Under the pieces are notes generated by a model. That model had not been told where the DNA came from and searched no databases. It saw nothing but the letters and a program-made list of their open reading frames with translations. This document shows, in pieces, positions 1 through 7,771 of a DNA stretch of 64,000 nucleotides (position 1 is its first letter; each line of letters begins with the position of its first letter). The translations under genes were made by a program, and so were the position numbers. Origin of the DNA: CBDFFW01 sp965246945 (lineage in GTDB: Bacteria > Pseudomonadota > Alphaproteobacteria > UBA11073); assembly GCA_965246945.1 (NCBI GenBank), contig CBDFFW010000001.1:744001-808000 (forward strand), in the 5' to 3' direction.

Positions 1-650
1 TCGGGGTGATGAAGCATTTGAAAATACTGGAAGCCGCAGGATTAATAACCACCCATAAAATTGGCCGGTTTAAATACCATTATTTGAACCCGGTGCCGAT
101 CCAGCAACTCAGCGACCGCTGGATTTCGCGCTTTGCTCGGCCTTGGGTACAACAAATTTCCACCCTGCAACAACAACTTGAAAGCTCTGAGGACATTATG
201 CAAACTCCCAAACATATTTATGTTACCATTATCAAAACCAGCCCTGAAAAACTATGGGCGGCGTTGACCGACCCGCAGCAAACGCCGTTATATTATTACG
301 GCTCGCGGCTGGTCAGCGATTTAACGCCCGGCGCTGAATTCAATTACGTGGCCCCCGACAATCAGTTAATGGTGAGCGGCAAGGTGCTTGAAGCGCGCGC
401 GCCAAACCGCCTGGTGGTCAGTTTCACCGGTAATTGGGATCCGGCGATGCAGGGCGATGCGCCTTCCCGCGTCACTTATGAGATTGAACAACAGGGCGAT
501 TGCTGCAAACTAACCGTCACGCATGATGATTTTGCAGGCGAAACGCCGACCTATCAAATTGTTGGCGGCGGCTGGCCGGGTATTTTATCAGGCCTCAAAA
601 CCCTGCTTGAAACCGGCCAGCCCATGGGCTACAACCCAATGGCGGCTTAA
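1..650 (+). CDS. ArsR-type HTH fused to SRPBCC domain, 5' truncated
   Basis: The reading frame is open at the window edge, so the true start lies upstream. The first visible residues (VMKHLKILEAAGLI) match the recognition-helix region of ArsR-family winged-helix regulators, followed by the wing (HKIGRFKYHYLNP). From about residue 65 the protein continues into an SRPBCC/AHSA1-type domain (KTSPEKLWAALTDP, then VTYEIE and the C-terminal helix GWPGILSGLKTLLETG). Fused ArsR-SRPBCC regulators are a known architecture; they probably sense a small hydrophobic ligand and repress nearby genes. The ligand cannot be told from the sequence. A palindromic repeat begins 10 bp after the stop. Confidence 0.85.
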   Translation, partial: GVMKHLKILEAAGLITTHKIGRFKYHYLNPVPIQQLSDRWISRFARPWVQQISTLQQQLESSEDIMQTPKHIYVTIIKTSPEKLWAALTDPQQTPLYYYGSRLVSDLTPGAEFNYVAPDNQLMVSGKVLEARAPNRLVVSFTGNWDPAMQGDAPSRVTYEIEQQGDCCKLTVTHDDFAGETPTYQIVGGGWPGILSGLKTLLETGQPMGYNPMAA

Positions 651-660
651 CACCATGCTG

Positions 661-734
661 TTGTCATCCTCAGCCCACAGGGCTGGGGATCCAAAACAAA
701 AATGGATTCCCGTGCCAAGGCGCGAGGATGACAA
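661..734. repeat. Dispersed palindromic repeat, type A
   Basis: The element has imperfect outer arms: it opens with TTGTCATCCTCAGCC and closes with GCGCGAGGATGACAA. It lies between the ArsR-SRPBCC gene and argG and starts 10 bp after the upstream stop. Related copies occur at 9748, 10124, 15003, 18714, 20367, 33313 and 46594. Confidence 0.85.
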
Positions 735-809
735 CTTAGCCAAACCAACACGCATCCTTATTCAAGGTATCATTTTACAAATCAGCCAATTGCTGGTTAC
801 TTTCAGATT

Positions 810-2012
810 ATGAAAATCGTATTGGCCTATTCAGGCGGTTTAGACACTTCCGTTATCCTTAAATGGCTGCAGCAAAACTATGATGCAGAAGTTATTACTT
901 TTACGGCCGATCTGGGGCAGGGTGAAGAGCTGGAACCGGCACGGCGCAAAGCGGAATTGCTGGGTATCAAACCTGAAAATATCTTTATCGAAGATGTGCG
1001 TGAAGAATTCGTGCGGAATTATGTGTTCCCGATGTTTCGCGCAAATACAGTTTATGAAGGATGCTACCTTTTAGGTACTTCAATTGCCCGTCCGCTGATT
1101 GCCAAAAAGCAGATTGAAATCGCCAAAAAAGTGGGTGCGGATTATGTTTCGCATGGCGCGACCGGCAAAGGGAATGACCAAGTACGGTTTGAACTGGGTT
1201 ATTACGCCTTAAAGCCGGATATTAAAATCATCGCGCCATGGCGGGAATGGGATTTGATGTCCCGCACGAAATTATTGGAATTCGCTGAACAGCATCAAAT
1301 TCCAATTGCCAAAGACAAGTATGGTGAAGCGCCTTTTTCGATTGATGCCAATTTATTGCATTGTTCATCCGAAGGCAAAGTGCTGGAAGATCCCAGCCAG
1401 GAAGTGCCGGATTTTGTGGCTTCCCGCACAGTTTCCCCTGAAGAAGCGCCAGATAAGCCAACCATTATTGAAGTTGAATTCGAACGCGGTGATGCGGTGG
1501 CCATTGACGGTCAAAAAATGTCGCCAGCAACTTTGCTAGCAGAATTAAATAAACTGGGCGGCGAAAATGGAATTGGCCGCTTGGATCTTGTGGAAAACCG
1601 CTTTGTAGGCATGAAATCGCGCGGACTTTACGAAACACCGGGTGGCACCATTTTATTGCAAGCCCATCGCGGGATTGAAAGCATTACACTTGATCGCGGT
1701 GCCGCGCACTTAAAAGACGAAATAATGCCGCGTTATGCCGAATTAATCTATAACGGCTTCTGGTTTTCACCCGAACGCGAAGCGCTGCAAGCCTTGATCG
1801 ACCACACCCAAACGCATGTCAGCGGCACGGTGCGGTTGAAACTGTATAAGGGCAATGTCACAGTCATCGGCCGTTCATCGCCCAAATCCCTATACCGCAT
1901 GGATTTTGTGACCTTTGAAGAAGACAGTGTTTACGATCACCGTGATGCCGCTGGCTTTATTAAATTAAATGCTTTGCGTTTGCGTATCTTAGGCATGCGT
2001 GACGGTAAATAA
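810..2012 (+). CDS. argG: Argininosuccinate synthase
   Basis: This 400-residue enzyme condenses citrulline and aspartate using ATP to give argininosuccinate, the penultimate step of arginine synthesis in the cytoplasm. The N-terminus carries the N-type ATP pyrophosphatase signature AYSGGLDTS at residues 6-14. Further typical blocks are GATGKGNDQVRFE and APWREWDLMSR in the middle and the C-terminal dimerisation part. Length is normal for the family. The ATG at 810 gives the canonical MKIVLAYSGG start; no clear Shine-Dalgarno is visible before it. The gene stands alone, preceded by a palindromic repeat and closed by a hairpin terminator. argH is not in the window. Confidence 0.97.
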   Translation: MKIVLAYSGGLDTSVILKWLQQNYDAEVITFTADLGQGEELEPARRKAELLGIKPENIFIEDVREEFVRNYVFPMFRANTVYEGCYLLGTSIARPLIAKKQIEIAKKVGADYVSHGATGKGNDQVRFELGYYALKPDIKIIAPWREWDLMSRTKLLEFAEQHQIPIAKDKYGEAPFSIDANLLHCSSEGKVLEDPSQEVPDFVASRTVSPEEAPDKPTIIEVEFERGDAVAIDGQKMSPATLLAELNKLGGENGIGRLDLVENRFVGMKSRGLYETPGGTILLQAHRGIESITLDRGAAHLKDEIMPRYAELIYNGFWFSPEREALQALIDHTQTHVSGTVRLKLYKGNVTVIGRSSPKSLYRMDFVTFEEDSVYDHRDAAGFIKLNALRLRILGMRDGK

Positions 2013-2040
2013 AAAGCGGCGCTTATCAGACACCGCTTTT
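2012..2040. terminator. Rho-independent terminator after argG
   Basis: An 8-bp stem AAAAGCGG/CCGCTTTT with a 13-nt loop overlaps the last base of argG. The run of A before it and T after it would let it act in both directions, so it may also end the convergent gene that stops at 2061. Confidence 0.8.
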
Positions 2041-2060
2041 ATCGATATTAGTGCAGGTTA

Positions 2061-2564
2061 TTAAGCTTGTGTTGAACCGTTGGTTGAACGCGGACGGTTA
2101 TAAGCATTGCGCATTGCTGGCTCGGCTTGTTCCCAAGTTAAATTGGCTTTTTGACCACGTTTGGTCCAATCGTCACGCAAAGCAGGGCTAGCTTGTTCCC
2201 AAGTTTGATTAGCGAATTGGCTGCGTGCGGCAGCCCCATATTGGTAAGCTGGACGATAAGTTTGGTAATCAGTACCCGCAGCATAGGGTTGTTTGGCATG
2301 TTCGGCCGTCCAATAAGAATCGACTTCTGGATCAACCAAATCAGCGATATCTTTAGCCAGCAGGCCAAGACCAAGACCGCCAACTACGGCACCAATCGCC
2401 GCACCAACCGGTCCAGCCACCATGCCCAGGGCGGCACCGCCCAAGGCCCCTAAAGCACCGCCGGCACCAGCGGCAATTGGACGCTCAACTTCAACTTGTT
2501 GATCATCCAGCACATCGGTGCTATAATTTTTATCGCTATTAGTAGCGCTATTTATATTAGCCAT
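2061..2564 (-). CDS. Glycine-zipper protein with C-terminal repeats
   Basis: The protein has 167 residues from the ATG at 2564, which is preceded at ideal distance by AGGAGG (2571-2576 on the minus strand); a longer frame from 2603 lacks such a site. Residues 31-70 form a glycine-zipper stretch rich in GxxxG spacing (GALGALGGAALGMVAGPVG) typical of membrane-associating segments. The C-terminal half holds two copies of a short repeat, TWEQASPALRDDW (121-133) and TWEQAEPAMRNAY (143-155). Similar proteins are annotated as hypothetical or stress-related in proteobacteria. No enzyme function is visible. It is convergent with argG and divergent from the repressor at 2742. Confidence 0.8.
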   Translation of the reverse strand: MANINSATNSDKNYSTDVLDDQQVEVERPIAAGAGGALGALGGAALGMVAGPVGAAIGAVVGGLGLGLLAKDIADLVDPEVDSYWTAEHAKQPYAAGTDYQTYRPAYQYGAAARSQFANQTWEQASPALRDDWTKRGQKANLTWEQAEPAMRNAYNRPRSTNGSTQA

Positions 2565-2666
2565 TATCAGCCTCCTGTTGGTTAGGATTAACAAAGCCAA
2601 CATATAATCAACGATGTAAGATACCTATGTGGTTGCTGAAAAATATTATAAATTTTGTGTTTCAAT

Positions 2667-2690
2667 ATTATACCAATATATTGGTATAAT
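2667..2690. promoter_or_regulatory. 24-bp perfect palindrome, putative operator
   Basis: ATTATACCAATA is followed directly by its exact reverse complement. The site lies 51 bp before the start of the CI-like repressor at 2742 and between two divergent genes. Such placement is typical of an autoregulatory operator overlapping a promoter. The binding protein is an inference. Confidence 0.6.
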
Positions 2691-2741
2691 AACTGCCAGA
2701 TCGGTTTTATTAATTACTAAAGAATTTGTTAGCTTATAGGG

Positions 2742-3410
2742 ATGGTTGAAAAAACATTCGCTGCGCGGTTTCGCGAAGCGCGCTTGAAAAAAGGCTGGTC
2801 GCAAGCGCAATTGGCGGAAGCCGTAACCATGTCGCAGCAAGGCATTGATGCCATTGAAAATGGCCACAGCCGCAACACACCGCGTATTTTGGATTTAGCC
2901 AGGGCACTGGAAGTGGAACCCGATTGGCTGCTGACCGGCCAAAGTGATCCAAAAACTTATTACCTGCGCGAACCCGAGGATGGGAAGGGGAGCAGAGATA
3001 ACCCAGATAATGCAACAACAAATAAATTTGCCCAAAATGAAATTTCAATTTTAGGAACTACAGCTACAGCAGATGGGCGTTATATGGTGATTGGTGAGCC
3101 CATCGCAACTACCTTTCGGCATCCGGCGCAGATTGGCATGAAAGGGGCTTTTGCCTTGCATGTGCTGGGGATTGCCGCGCAACCGCGTTATAATGCTGGG
3201 GAATTGGTTTATGCACTCAATACGCTCAGCCCAATTGCCAATCAAGATGTGATTATTCTGCTGAAAAGCAATCAGGCCATTATTCGGAAATATATTAAGA
3301 CAGATTATAGCAGCCGGCAGGTTGAGTGTTTGCAATATGCCAACAACCAAACCGAGCAAATTAGTTTGGATGAAATTGGCGAAATCTGGCCAATTGTCGG
3401 GCGGCGATAA
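2742..3410 (+). CDS. XRE-family repressor with inactive S24 peptidase-like domain
   Basis: The 222-residue protein has an N-terminal helix-turn-helix of the Cro/CI type (residues 7-60, with KKGWSQAQLAEAVTMSQQGI) and a C-terminal LexA/CI S24-like domain (about 110-222). In active S24 proteins the catalytic serine lies in a GDSM-like motif. Here the aligned stretch reads VLGIAAQP (141-148), so the serine appears to be alanine. The lysine region reads AIIRKY and may also be altered. The protein should therefore dimerise and bind DNA without RecA-driven self-cleavage. It lies next to a perfect palindrome that could be its operator. No phage structural genes are nearby. Confidence 0.85.
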   Translation: MVEKTFAARFREARLKKGWSQAQLAEAVTMSQQGIDAIENGHSRNTPRILDLARALEVEPDWLLTGQSDPKTYYLREPEDGKGSRDNPDNATTNKFAQNEISILGTTATADGRYMVIGEPIATTFRHPAQIGMKGAFALHVLGIAAQPRYNAGELVYALNTLSPIANQDVIILLKSNQAIIRKYIKTDYSSRQVECLQYANNQTEQISLDEIGEIWPIVGRR

Positions 3411-3495
3411 TACGCATTACAAAAAATTAATCAATTATAACTAATTTAATGGTTGAAAAACTCTCTTTTTAGTTGTATTATTTTGTTATGGTGGT

Positions 3496-3768
3496 ATGCT
3501 AATGGTTAGTTGCTTCAATAAGCCTGCAGTACATTGTGTTGTCATCGGTTTAAACAATGTACGGACCCAAACGAATATCATCGCCACCGGTTTGCGCTCA
3601 CCCGCCTATTATAAAGCGCTGGAAGCCGTAGCGAATTATGATGATGAATATTTGGATGACCCGCATTTGCAAATTGATGTAATTAAACAGCAAATAACCG
3701 ATTGCTTGCAATCACTCACCACCCTGCAAATCGAACTACAATTTTTGGCGGCGGAGATTACGCGGTAA
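3496..3768 (+). CDS. Small hypothetical protein
   Basis: This open frame of 90 residues follows the CI-like repressor by 85 bp on the same strand. It has an ordinary amino-acid composition and a C-terminal part that looks helical (residues 56-89, leucine- and glutamine-rich, possibly a short coiled coil). I do not recognise the family. Two in-frame ATGs lie at its start (3496 and 3502) with no strong Shine-Dalgarno. It could be a co-transcribed partner of the repressor or a chance frame. Confidence 0.45.
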   Translation: MLMVSCFNKPAVHCVVIGLNNVRTQTNIIATGLRSPAYYKALEAVANYDDEYLDDPHLQIDVIKQQITDCLQSLTTLQIELQFLAAEITR

Positions 3769-3848
3769 CATACAATACATTTATATGTAGGCGCGAAAAC
3801 CTAGTTGTTTAAATAAGCAGCAACTTAAGTAAATTATTTGATAATTAA

Positions 3849-3923
3849 TGGTGGGCGATGAGAGATTCGAACTCCCGACCCTCTCGGTGTAAACGAGACG
3901 CTCTACCGCTGAGCTAATCGCCC
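3849..3923 (-). tRNA. tRNA-Val(TAC), CCA encoded
   Basis: The minus strand folds as a full cloverleaf: acceptor GGGCGAT pairs with ATCGCCC, the D arm is GCTCAGCGGTAGAGC, and the anticodon stem TCTCG/CGAGA encloses loop TTTACAC with anticodon TAC. The T arm has GTTCGAATC. The 3' CCA is encoded at 3849-3851. Confidence 0.97.
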
Positions 3924-3986
3924 TTGCTAAGCAAGTTTGCCAACTAAAGCGTTTTACAATGATCTTTGTAAAGTTTTTCCTGCAGG

Positions 3987-4643
3987 TTATTCATAACTAA
4001 TTTTGAGGCGGTCACCTTTGACTTTGGCACCGCGGGTTTGGCCGGTTTGTAACAAGCCGGTGGTGGTGAGATGGGTGCCGCCACAGCCCACCGGTGTAAA
4101 ATTGCCAATTTGCACCAGGCGGCCGGTGGCGGTATCGAATTGGGAAATGATGGGCAGATCGGCAGTAATGGCATCTGTTAACCAGGTATTGATTTGTGTT
4201 TCATCAATATTGGCAGCGGCAGGATCGCTGATCAAAAATTCGACGCGGCATTCATGGGGCCAGTGATGGCCTTGCACAGCTTTTAAGGCTGGATAATTTT
4301 CATCCACAATATGGGCTAATAAATGGCCCAAACTATGCAGGCGGCTATGCATCTGCCGAATTTCGCCATTCACCTGCATTTCGACCGATTGCCCAGGCGA
4401 TTTACTGGATGGGGTTGCCAGATAATGCACCACATCGAATTCCTGGGGCGTGCCGCGCTTCACCACATTGGTCACGGCAATGCCATCAATGGTGCCCTGA
4501 TCGGATTTTTGCCCGCCGCCTTGGGCATGGAAAATGGTTTTATCACAAACGATAAACGGGCCTTTATCATCCGTGCCAATTTCCAGAATTTGCGCCTGGG
4601 CACTTAACTGGCTGAAGAGAAAATATAAACATTCGGTTGGCAT
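3987..4643 (-). CDS. Alanyl-tRNA editing protein AlaX
   Basis: This is a free-standing homologue of the AlaRS editing domain, which hydrolyses Ser or Gly wrongly attached to tRNA-Ala. It shows the family zinc and active-site blocks in order: HAQGGGQKSD, then HSLGH within MHSRLHSLGHLL (an HxxxH pair), and a C-terminal CGGTH. The ATG at 4643 gives a typical AlaX N-terminus and 218 residues; an upstream ATG at 4688 would add 15 residues but leave only 8 bp to the divergent NlpC/P60 gene. The enzyme lies beside tRNA-Val, though that tRNA is not its substrate. Confidence 0.9.
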   Translation of the reverse strand: MPTECLYFLFSQLSAQAQILEIGTDDKGPFIVCDKTIFHAQGGGQKSDQGTIDGIAVTNVVKRGTPQEFDVVHYLATPSSKSPGQSVEMQVNGEIRQMHSRLHSLGHLLAHIVDENYPALKAVQGHHWPHECRVEFLISDPAAANIDETQINTWLTDAITADLPIISQFDTATGRLVQIGNFTPVGCGGTHLTTTGLLQTGQTRGAKVKGDRLKISYE

Positions 4644-4696
4644 GACGCTGATCGGTATTGTTTTAAGGCGATTGAGTATGATATTCAATCATACCA

Positions 4697-5524
4697 ATGC
4701 GTTCTGATCTTAACCCGCGCCTGCATGCCTTTCGGCCGGATATTGCCAATCAGGAATTACAGGGCCGCGTGGCCGCCGAACAATTTGTACATGGCCGCAA
4801 AGGAAAAATCATTCTGCCAGTTATTTCCCTGCGCACTGCGCCGGATGCTGCCGCGCCCACCAGCACCCAAGCTTTTTACAGCGAAGCCCTGCAAGTGTTT
4901 GAAGATAAAGATGGCTGGGCCTGGGTGCAATTGCAGCGCGATGGGTATGTGGGGTACATTGCCAGCACCGCTTTCCATTATGGTGACTGGCTGCGCATGA
5001 CGCATGTGGTGCAGGCGCTCGGCACCTACTTGTACCCTGTGCCGGATATGAAAACGCAGCCCAGCCGCTGGCTGCCATTTGGCGCGCATGTGACCGTGCG
5101 GGATTATACCGCCGATGTGCGCTGGGCCGAAGCTTATGGCGGCTGGATTTATACCTCCCATATCGGCCCTTTGTTTCAGCTGATGCCGGATTATGTGCAG
5201 AACGCGCTGCGTTTTCTGGATGCGCCTTATTTATGGGGCGGTAAAACGGTGCAGGGGATTGATTGTTCCGGCTTGATCCAGGTGGCCTTGCAAGCCGCCG
5301 GTTATATCTGCCCGCGCGATAGCGATATGCAATGGGCGGAATTGGGTGAACCGGTCACGCAACCGCAACGCGGCGATCTGGCTTTTTGGCATGGCCATGT
5401 GGGAATTATGTTGGATAGCGAAACTATTTTGCACGCCAACGCCACCACCATGCATGTGGCCATCGAAATGCTGGAGGATGTATTGCCACGGGGAGAGTTT
5501 TTAGGGTTTAAGCGTCTGGTTTAA
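4697..5524 (+). CDS. NlpC/P60 peptidase with two SH3-like domains
   Basis: The 275-residue protein has two bacterial SH3-like domains (about 40-95 and 105-155) followed by an NlpC/P60 catalytic domain. The nucleophile is Cys190 in GIDCSGLI and the base His234 in GHVGIM, with a third polar residue probably His in LHANAT. Such C40 peptidases cut gamma-D-Glu-diaminopimelate bonds in peptidoglycan peptides; the SH3 domains recognise the substrate. No signal peptide is visible, so a role in cytoplasmic muropeptide recycling is likely. No Shine-Dalgarno precedes the ATG. The stop codon overlaps that of the convergent lipoprotein gene in a shared TTAA. Confidence 0.9.
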   Translation: MRSDLNPRLHAFRPDIANQELQGRVAAEQFVHGRKGKIILPVISLRTAPDAAAPTSTQAFYSEALQVFEDKDGWAWVQLQRDGYVGYIASTAFHYGDWLRMTHVVQALGTYLYPVPDMKTQPSRWLPFGAHVTVRDYTADVRWAEAYGGWIYTSHIGPLFQLMPDYVQNALRFLDAPYLWGGKTVQGIDCSGLIQVALQAAGYICPRDSDMQWAELGEPVTQPQRGDLAFWHGHVGIMLDSETILHANATTMHVAIEMLEDVLPRGEFLGFKRLV

Positions 5525-6666
5525 AAGCCCAAGATGAAAACGCGGCGGCTGGGCACTTTTAATTCATATTGTTCCTCCAAAGGATGGGCCTGCTGATATT
5601 TTTGGGCAAATACATTGCCCCAATAGATCGCTAGCTTTTCTTCAGGGTTGGCTTGATAAGCAGCTATTTGATCGCCATAACCATCGCGGCATAATTTATA
5701 AACTGTGAATGAATAGTGATTATTCCGAGCTAAAACGCGCGCTAAATTTTTCTCATCCCCATTTTCAAATTTTTGTTTCTGATTCTTGCTAAAATATTTT
5801 TGATTAAAATAATAATGTAAGCTTTCGTGATAACTTGCGCGTGCTGCTTGCCATGAAAAAACATAACCTTTTGTTTTGAAAAAATTATCTTGGAACGTGG
5901 TCGCATTTACTTCAAATGTGTTGGTGGCTGGGGAATAAGCCATTAACGTTGCTCCCAAAATATTTTTCTCTGCGCTTTTGAATTTTAAAGAATTTATGTG
6001 ATAATCAAATAGATTATCTACATTATATTGCAACATTGCTTTTATTCTTTTAAAAAACGCCATTTTATTTTCGTCTTTTTTAAATTCATCTGGATAGCGC
6101 ATGAAATTTGTGTAAGCGTTTTGAAACTCAGCATAAGATTTTGTGTTGGTGTATTGATTACAAAACCGATCAGCTGTTCGGGTAAAGCGGATTTCGGTTG
6201 TTGGATCTACTTTTATATTGGCTTGCCCTAACTTAATATAAGCTTTAACAAGCTGTCTCGATTGAACAGCTCCAAAATTTTTCAACTGTCTTTTCGCCGC
6301 TGAATTTCCAATCGTTTTTGAAAATAATTTATATGCATCTAAATCAGGTATTGCATCAGTCAATCCCTCATATAAATCGGCTATTTCAGGCATGTTCAAC
6401 TGAGCAATAATTTCATCAGATGCATTGTCCAAGAAATAATTTGTGCTTGCTGCGCGTTTTAGAGCAGAAATTTTTCGATCGCTGATATGTTTGTGAATAT
6501 AAATATTGGTTTGGTTTAAAGTCCCAAATTCTTGGGGTACAACAGGTGCAGTTGCTGTAACCAACGCCGGTTTTGCTTTTGGCAAAGTTTTTGATGGCTG
6601 GCAGCCGGCGATTAACCCTAAACTGGCGCATGCCAAAGCTGTTAAACATTTAGAATATTGTTTCAT
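5521..6666 (-). CDS. Lipoprotein with HExxH metallopeptidase motif
   Basis: The 381-residue protein starts with a lipoprotein signal peptide; the lipobox LIAGC puts the acylated cysteine at position 22. I do not recognise the family. Residues 280-284 read HESLH, which fits HExxH, within the helix-like context AARASYHESLHYYFNQKY. A glutamate-bearing segment downstream (NPEEKLAIYW, 340-349) could hold a third zinc ligand as in gluzincins. A membrane-anchored periplasmic zinc protease is therefore plausible but unproven. The rest is helical and lysine-rich. The gene is more AT-rich than its neighbours. Its stop overlaps the stop of the NlpC/P60 gene. Confidence 0.75.
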   Translation of the reverse strand: MKQYSKCLTALACASLGLIAGCQPSKTLPKAKPALVTATAPVVPQEFGTLNQTNIYIHKHISDRKISALKRAASTNYFLDNASDEIIAQLNMPEIADLYEGLTDAIPDLDAYKLFSKTIGNSAAKRQLKNFGAVQSRQLVKAYIKLGQANIKVDPTTEIRFTRTADRFCNQYTNTKSYAEFQNAYTNFMRYPDEFKKDENKMAFFKRIKAMLQYNVDNLFDYHINSLKFKSAEKNILGATLMAYSPATNTFEVNATTFQDNFFKTKGYVFSWQAARASYHESLHYYFNQKYFSKNQKQKFENGDEKNLARVLARNNHYSFTVYKLCRDGYGDQIAAYQANPEEKLAIYWGNVFAQKYQQAHPLEEQYELKVPSRRVFILGF

Positions 6667-6722
6667 TTATCAATACATAAAGTAAAAAATTATGATTTTG
6701 CGAGCATTTAAATAGTTGCATA

Positions 6723-7769
6723 TTATGTAGTCTCGCCTGGGATTTGCGTTACCTCGCCCAGCGTATCGCGCACATATAATTTTTTAACCAGTACAAAGCA
6801 AAACACGGTGAGCGGCTCAGCCAATAACAACCCGATAAAACCAAAGAGCAGGGTAAGTGTTGCCAACGAAAAAATCGTGAGCGCGGGCGGTAGTTCTAGC
6901 ATGCGTTGTTGGACCAATGGCATGACCACATTGCCTTGGAACTGCTGCACGGCCACATAACCGGCGATAACCCATAGCAGCATATGGGGATCTTGCTGCA
7001 CGGCCAATAGCAAGGCTGGCAAGGTGGCAGATAATATACCAATATAAGGTACGAATTCACCCAAACCGGCGAGTAAACCCAGTGCCAGGGCCGATGGCAC
7101 GCCGATAATCAGCAATACAATCGAAATTAATACGCCAATACACAGCATTGAAATCAGCTTGGCCACAAACCATAAACGTAAAGCGCGGCCGCTATGCTGC
7201 ATTGCTTCCGCAATGCGCGGTCTGGTGTTAGGCGGGATAAGCTGCAGGAAACCTTTGCTATATAATTGCGGTTGGGCGGCGATAAAAATGCCCCCCACCA
7301 AGGCGATGATAAAATGTGCCAAGCTGCCAAAAACAGAAAACGCGGCCAGCGATATGCTGGAAGCCACGCCAGGTGCCAAGCCTGGACTTTCGATATTCTG
7401 CGTTTGCTCCAATATGTTTTGGCCAAATTCAGACATGTTCAGGCGCGCTTTTAAAGCTTCCCACGCGGCCGGAATACGCTCGCTTAAACTCACGACCTGA
7501 TGACTGATAATATTGCCGAATAGCCAGCAGGTAAGGCTGAACGCGGTGACAATTAGAAGGATAGATAACACCAGCGCCCAGCGTTGCGACAGGCCTAAAT
7601 GGCGTTGAATGGGATCCGAAATACTGTGCAGAATAATGGCGATCAGCACTGCGGCGAAAATCAACAACACAATACTGCTGACCTGCCAAAGTAATAACAC
7701 AATTGCCCCAATACCGATCGTAATCAGCAAGCGGCGAATATATTGCTGGTCGGTCATGATGCTAAGCAT
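6723..7769 (-). CDS. AI-2E family transporter (PerM-like)
   Basis: The 348-residue protein has the hydrophobic pattern of the AI-2E/UPF0118 family: two N-terminal membrane segments, an amphipathic central part (about 90-150), and a C-terminal group of helices with GLLAGLGEFVPYIG and QGNVVMPLVQ, the best conserved blocks. Members have been linked to autoinducer-2 export or ion transport; the substrate here is unknown. An alternative start is the ATG at 7757 (MTDQQ). The gene begins 2 bp after the aspS stop, so the two are almost certainly co-transcribed. Confidence 0.9.
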   Translation of the reverse strand: MLSIMTDQQYIRRLLITIGIGAIVLLLWQVSSIVLLIFAAVLIAIILHSISDPIQRHLGLSQRWALVLSILLIVTAFSLTCWLFGNIISHQVVSLSERIPAAWEALKARLNMSEFGQNILEQTQNIESPGLAPGVASSISLAAFSVFGSLAHFIIALVGGIFIAAQPQLYSKGFLQLIPPNTRPRIAEAMQHSGRALRLWFVAKLISMLCIGVLISIVLLIIGVPSALALGLLAGLGEFVPYIGILSATLPALLLAVQQDPHMLLWVIAGYVAVQQFQGNVVMPLVQQRMLELPPALTIFSLATLTLLFGFIGLLLAEPLTVFCFVLVKKLYVRDTLGEVTQIPGETT

Positions 7770-7771
7770 GA

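Noticed and set aside
2667..3923. CI-like repressor beside a tRNA as a prophage or island end
   Set aside because: There is no integrase, phage structural gene or tRNA-end duplication; xerC at 28154 has housekeeping features and is 24 kb away.
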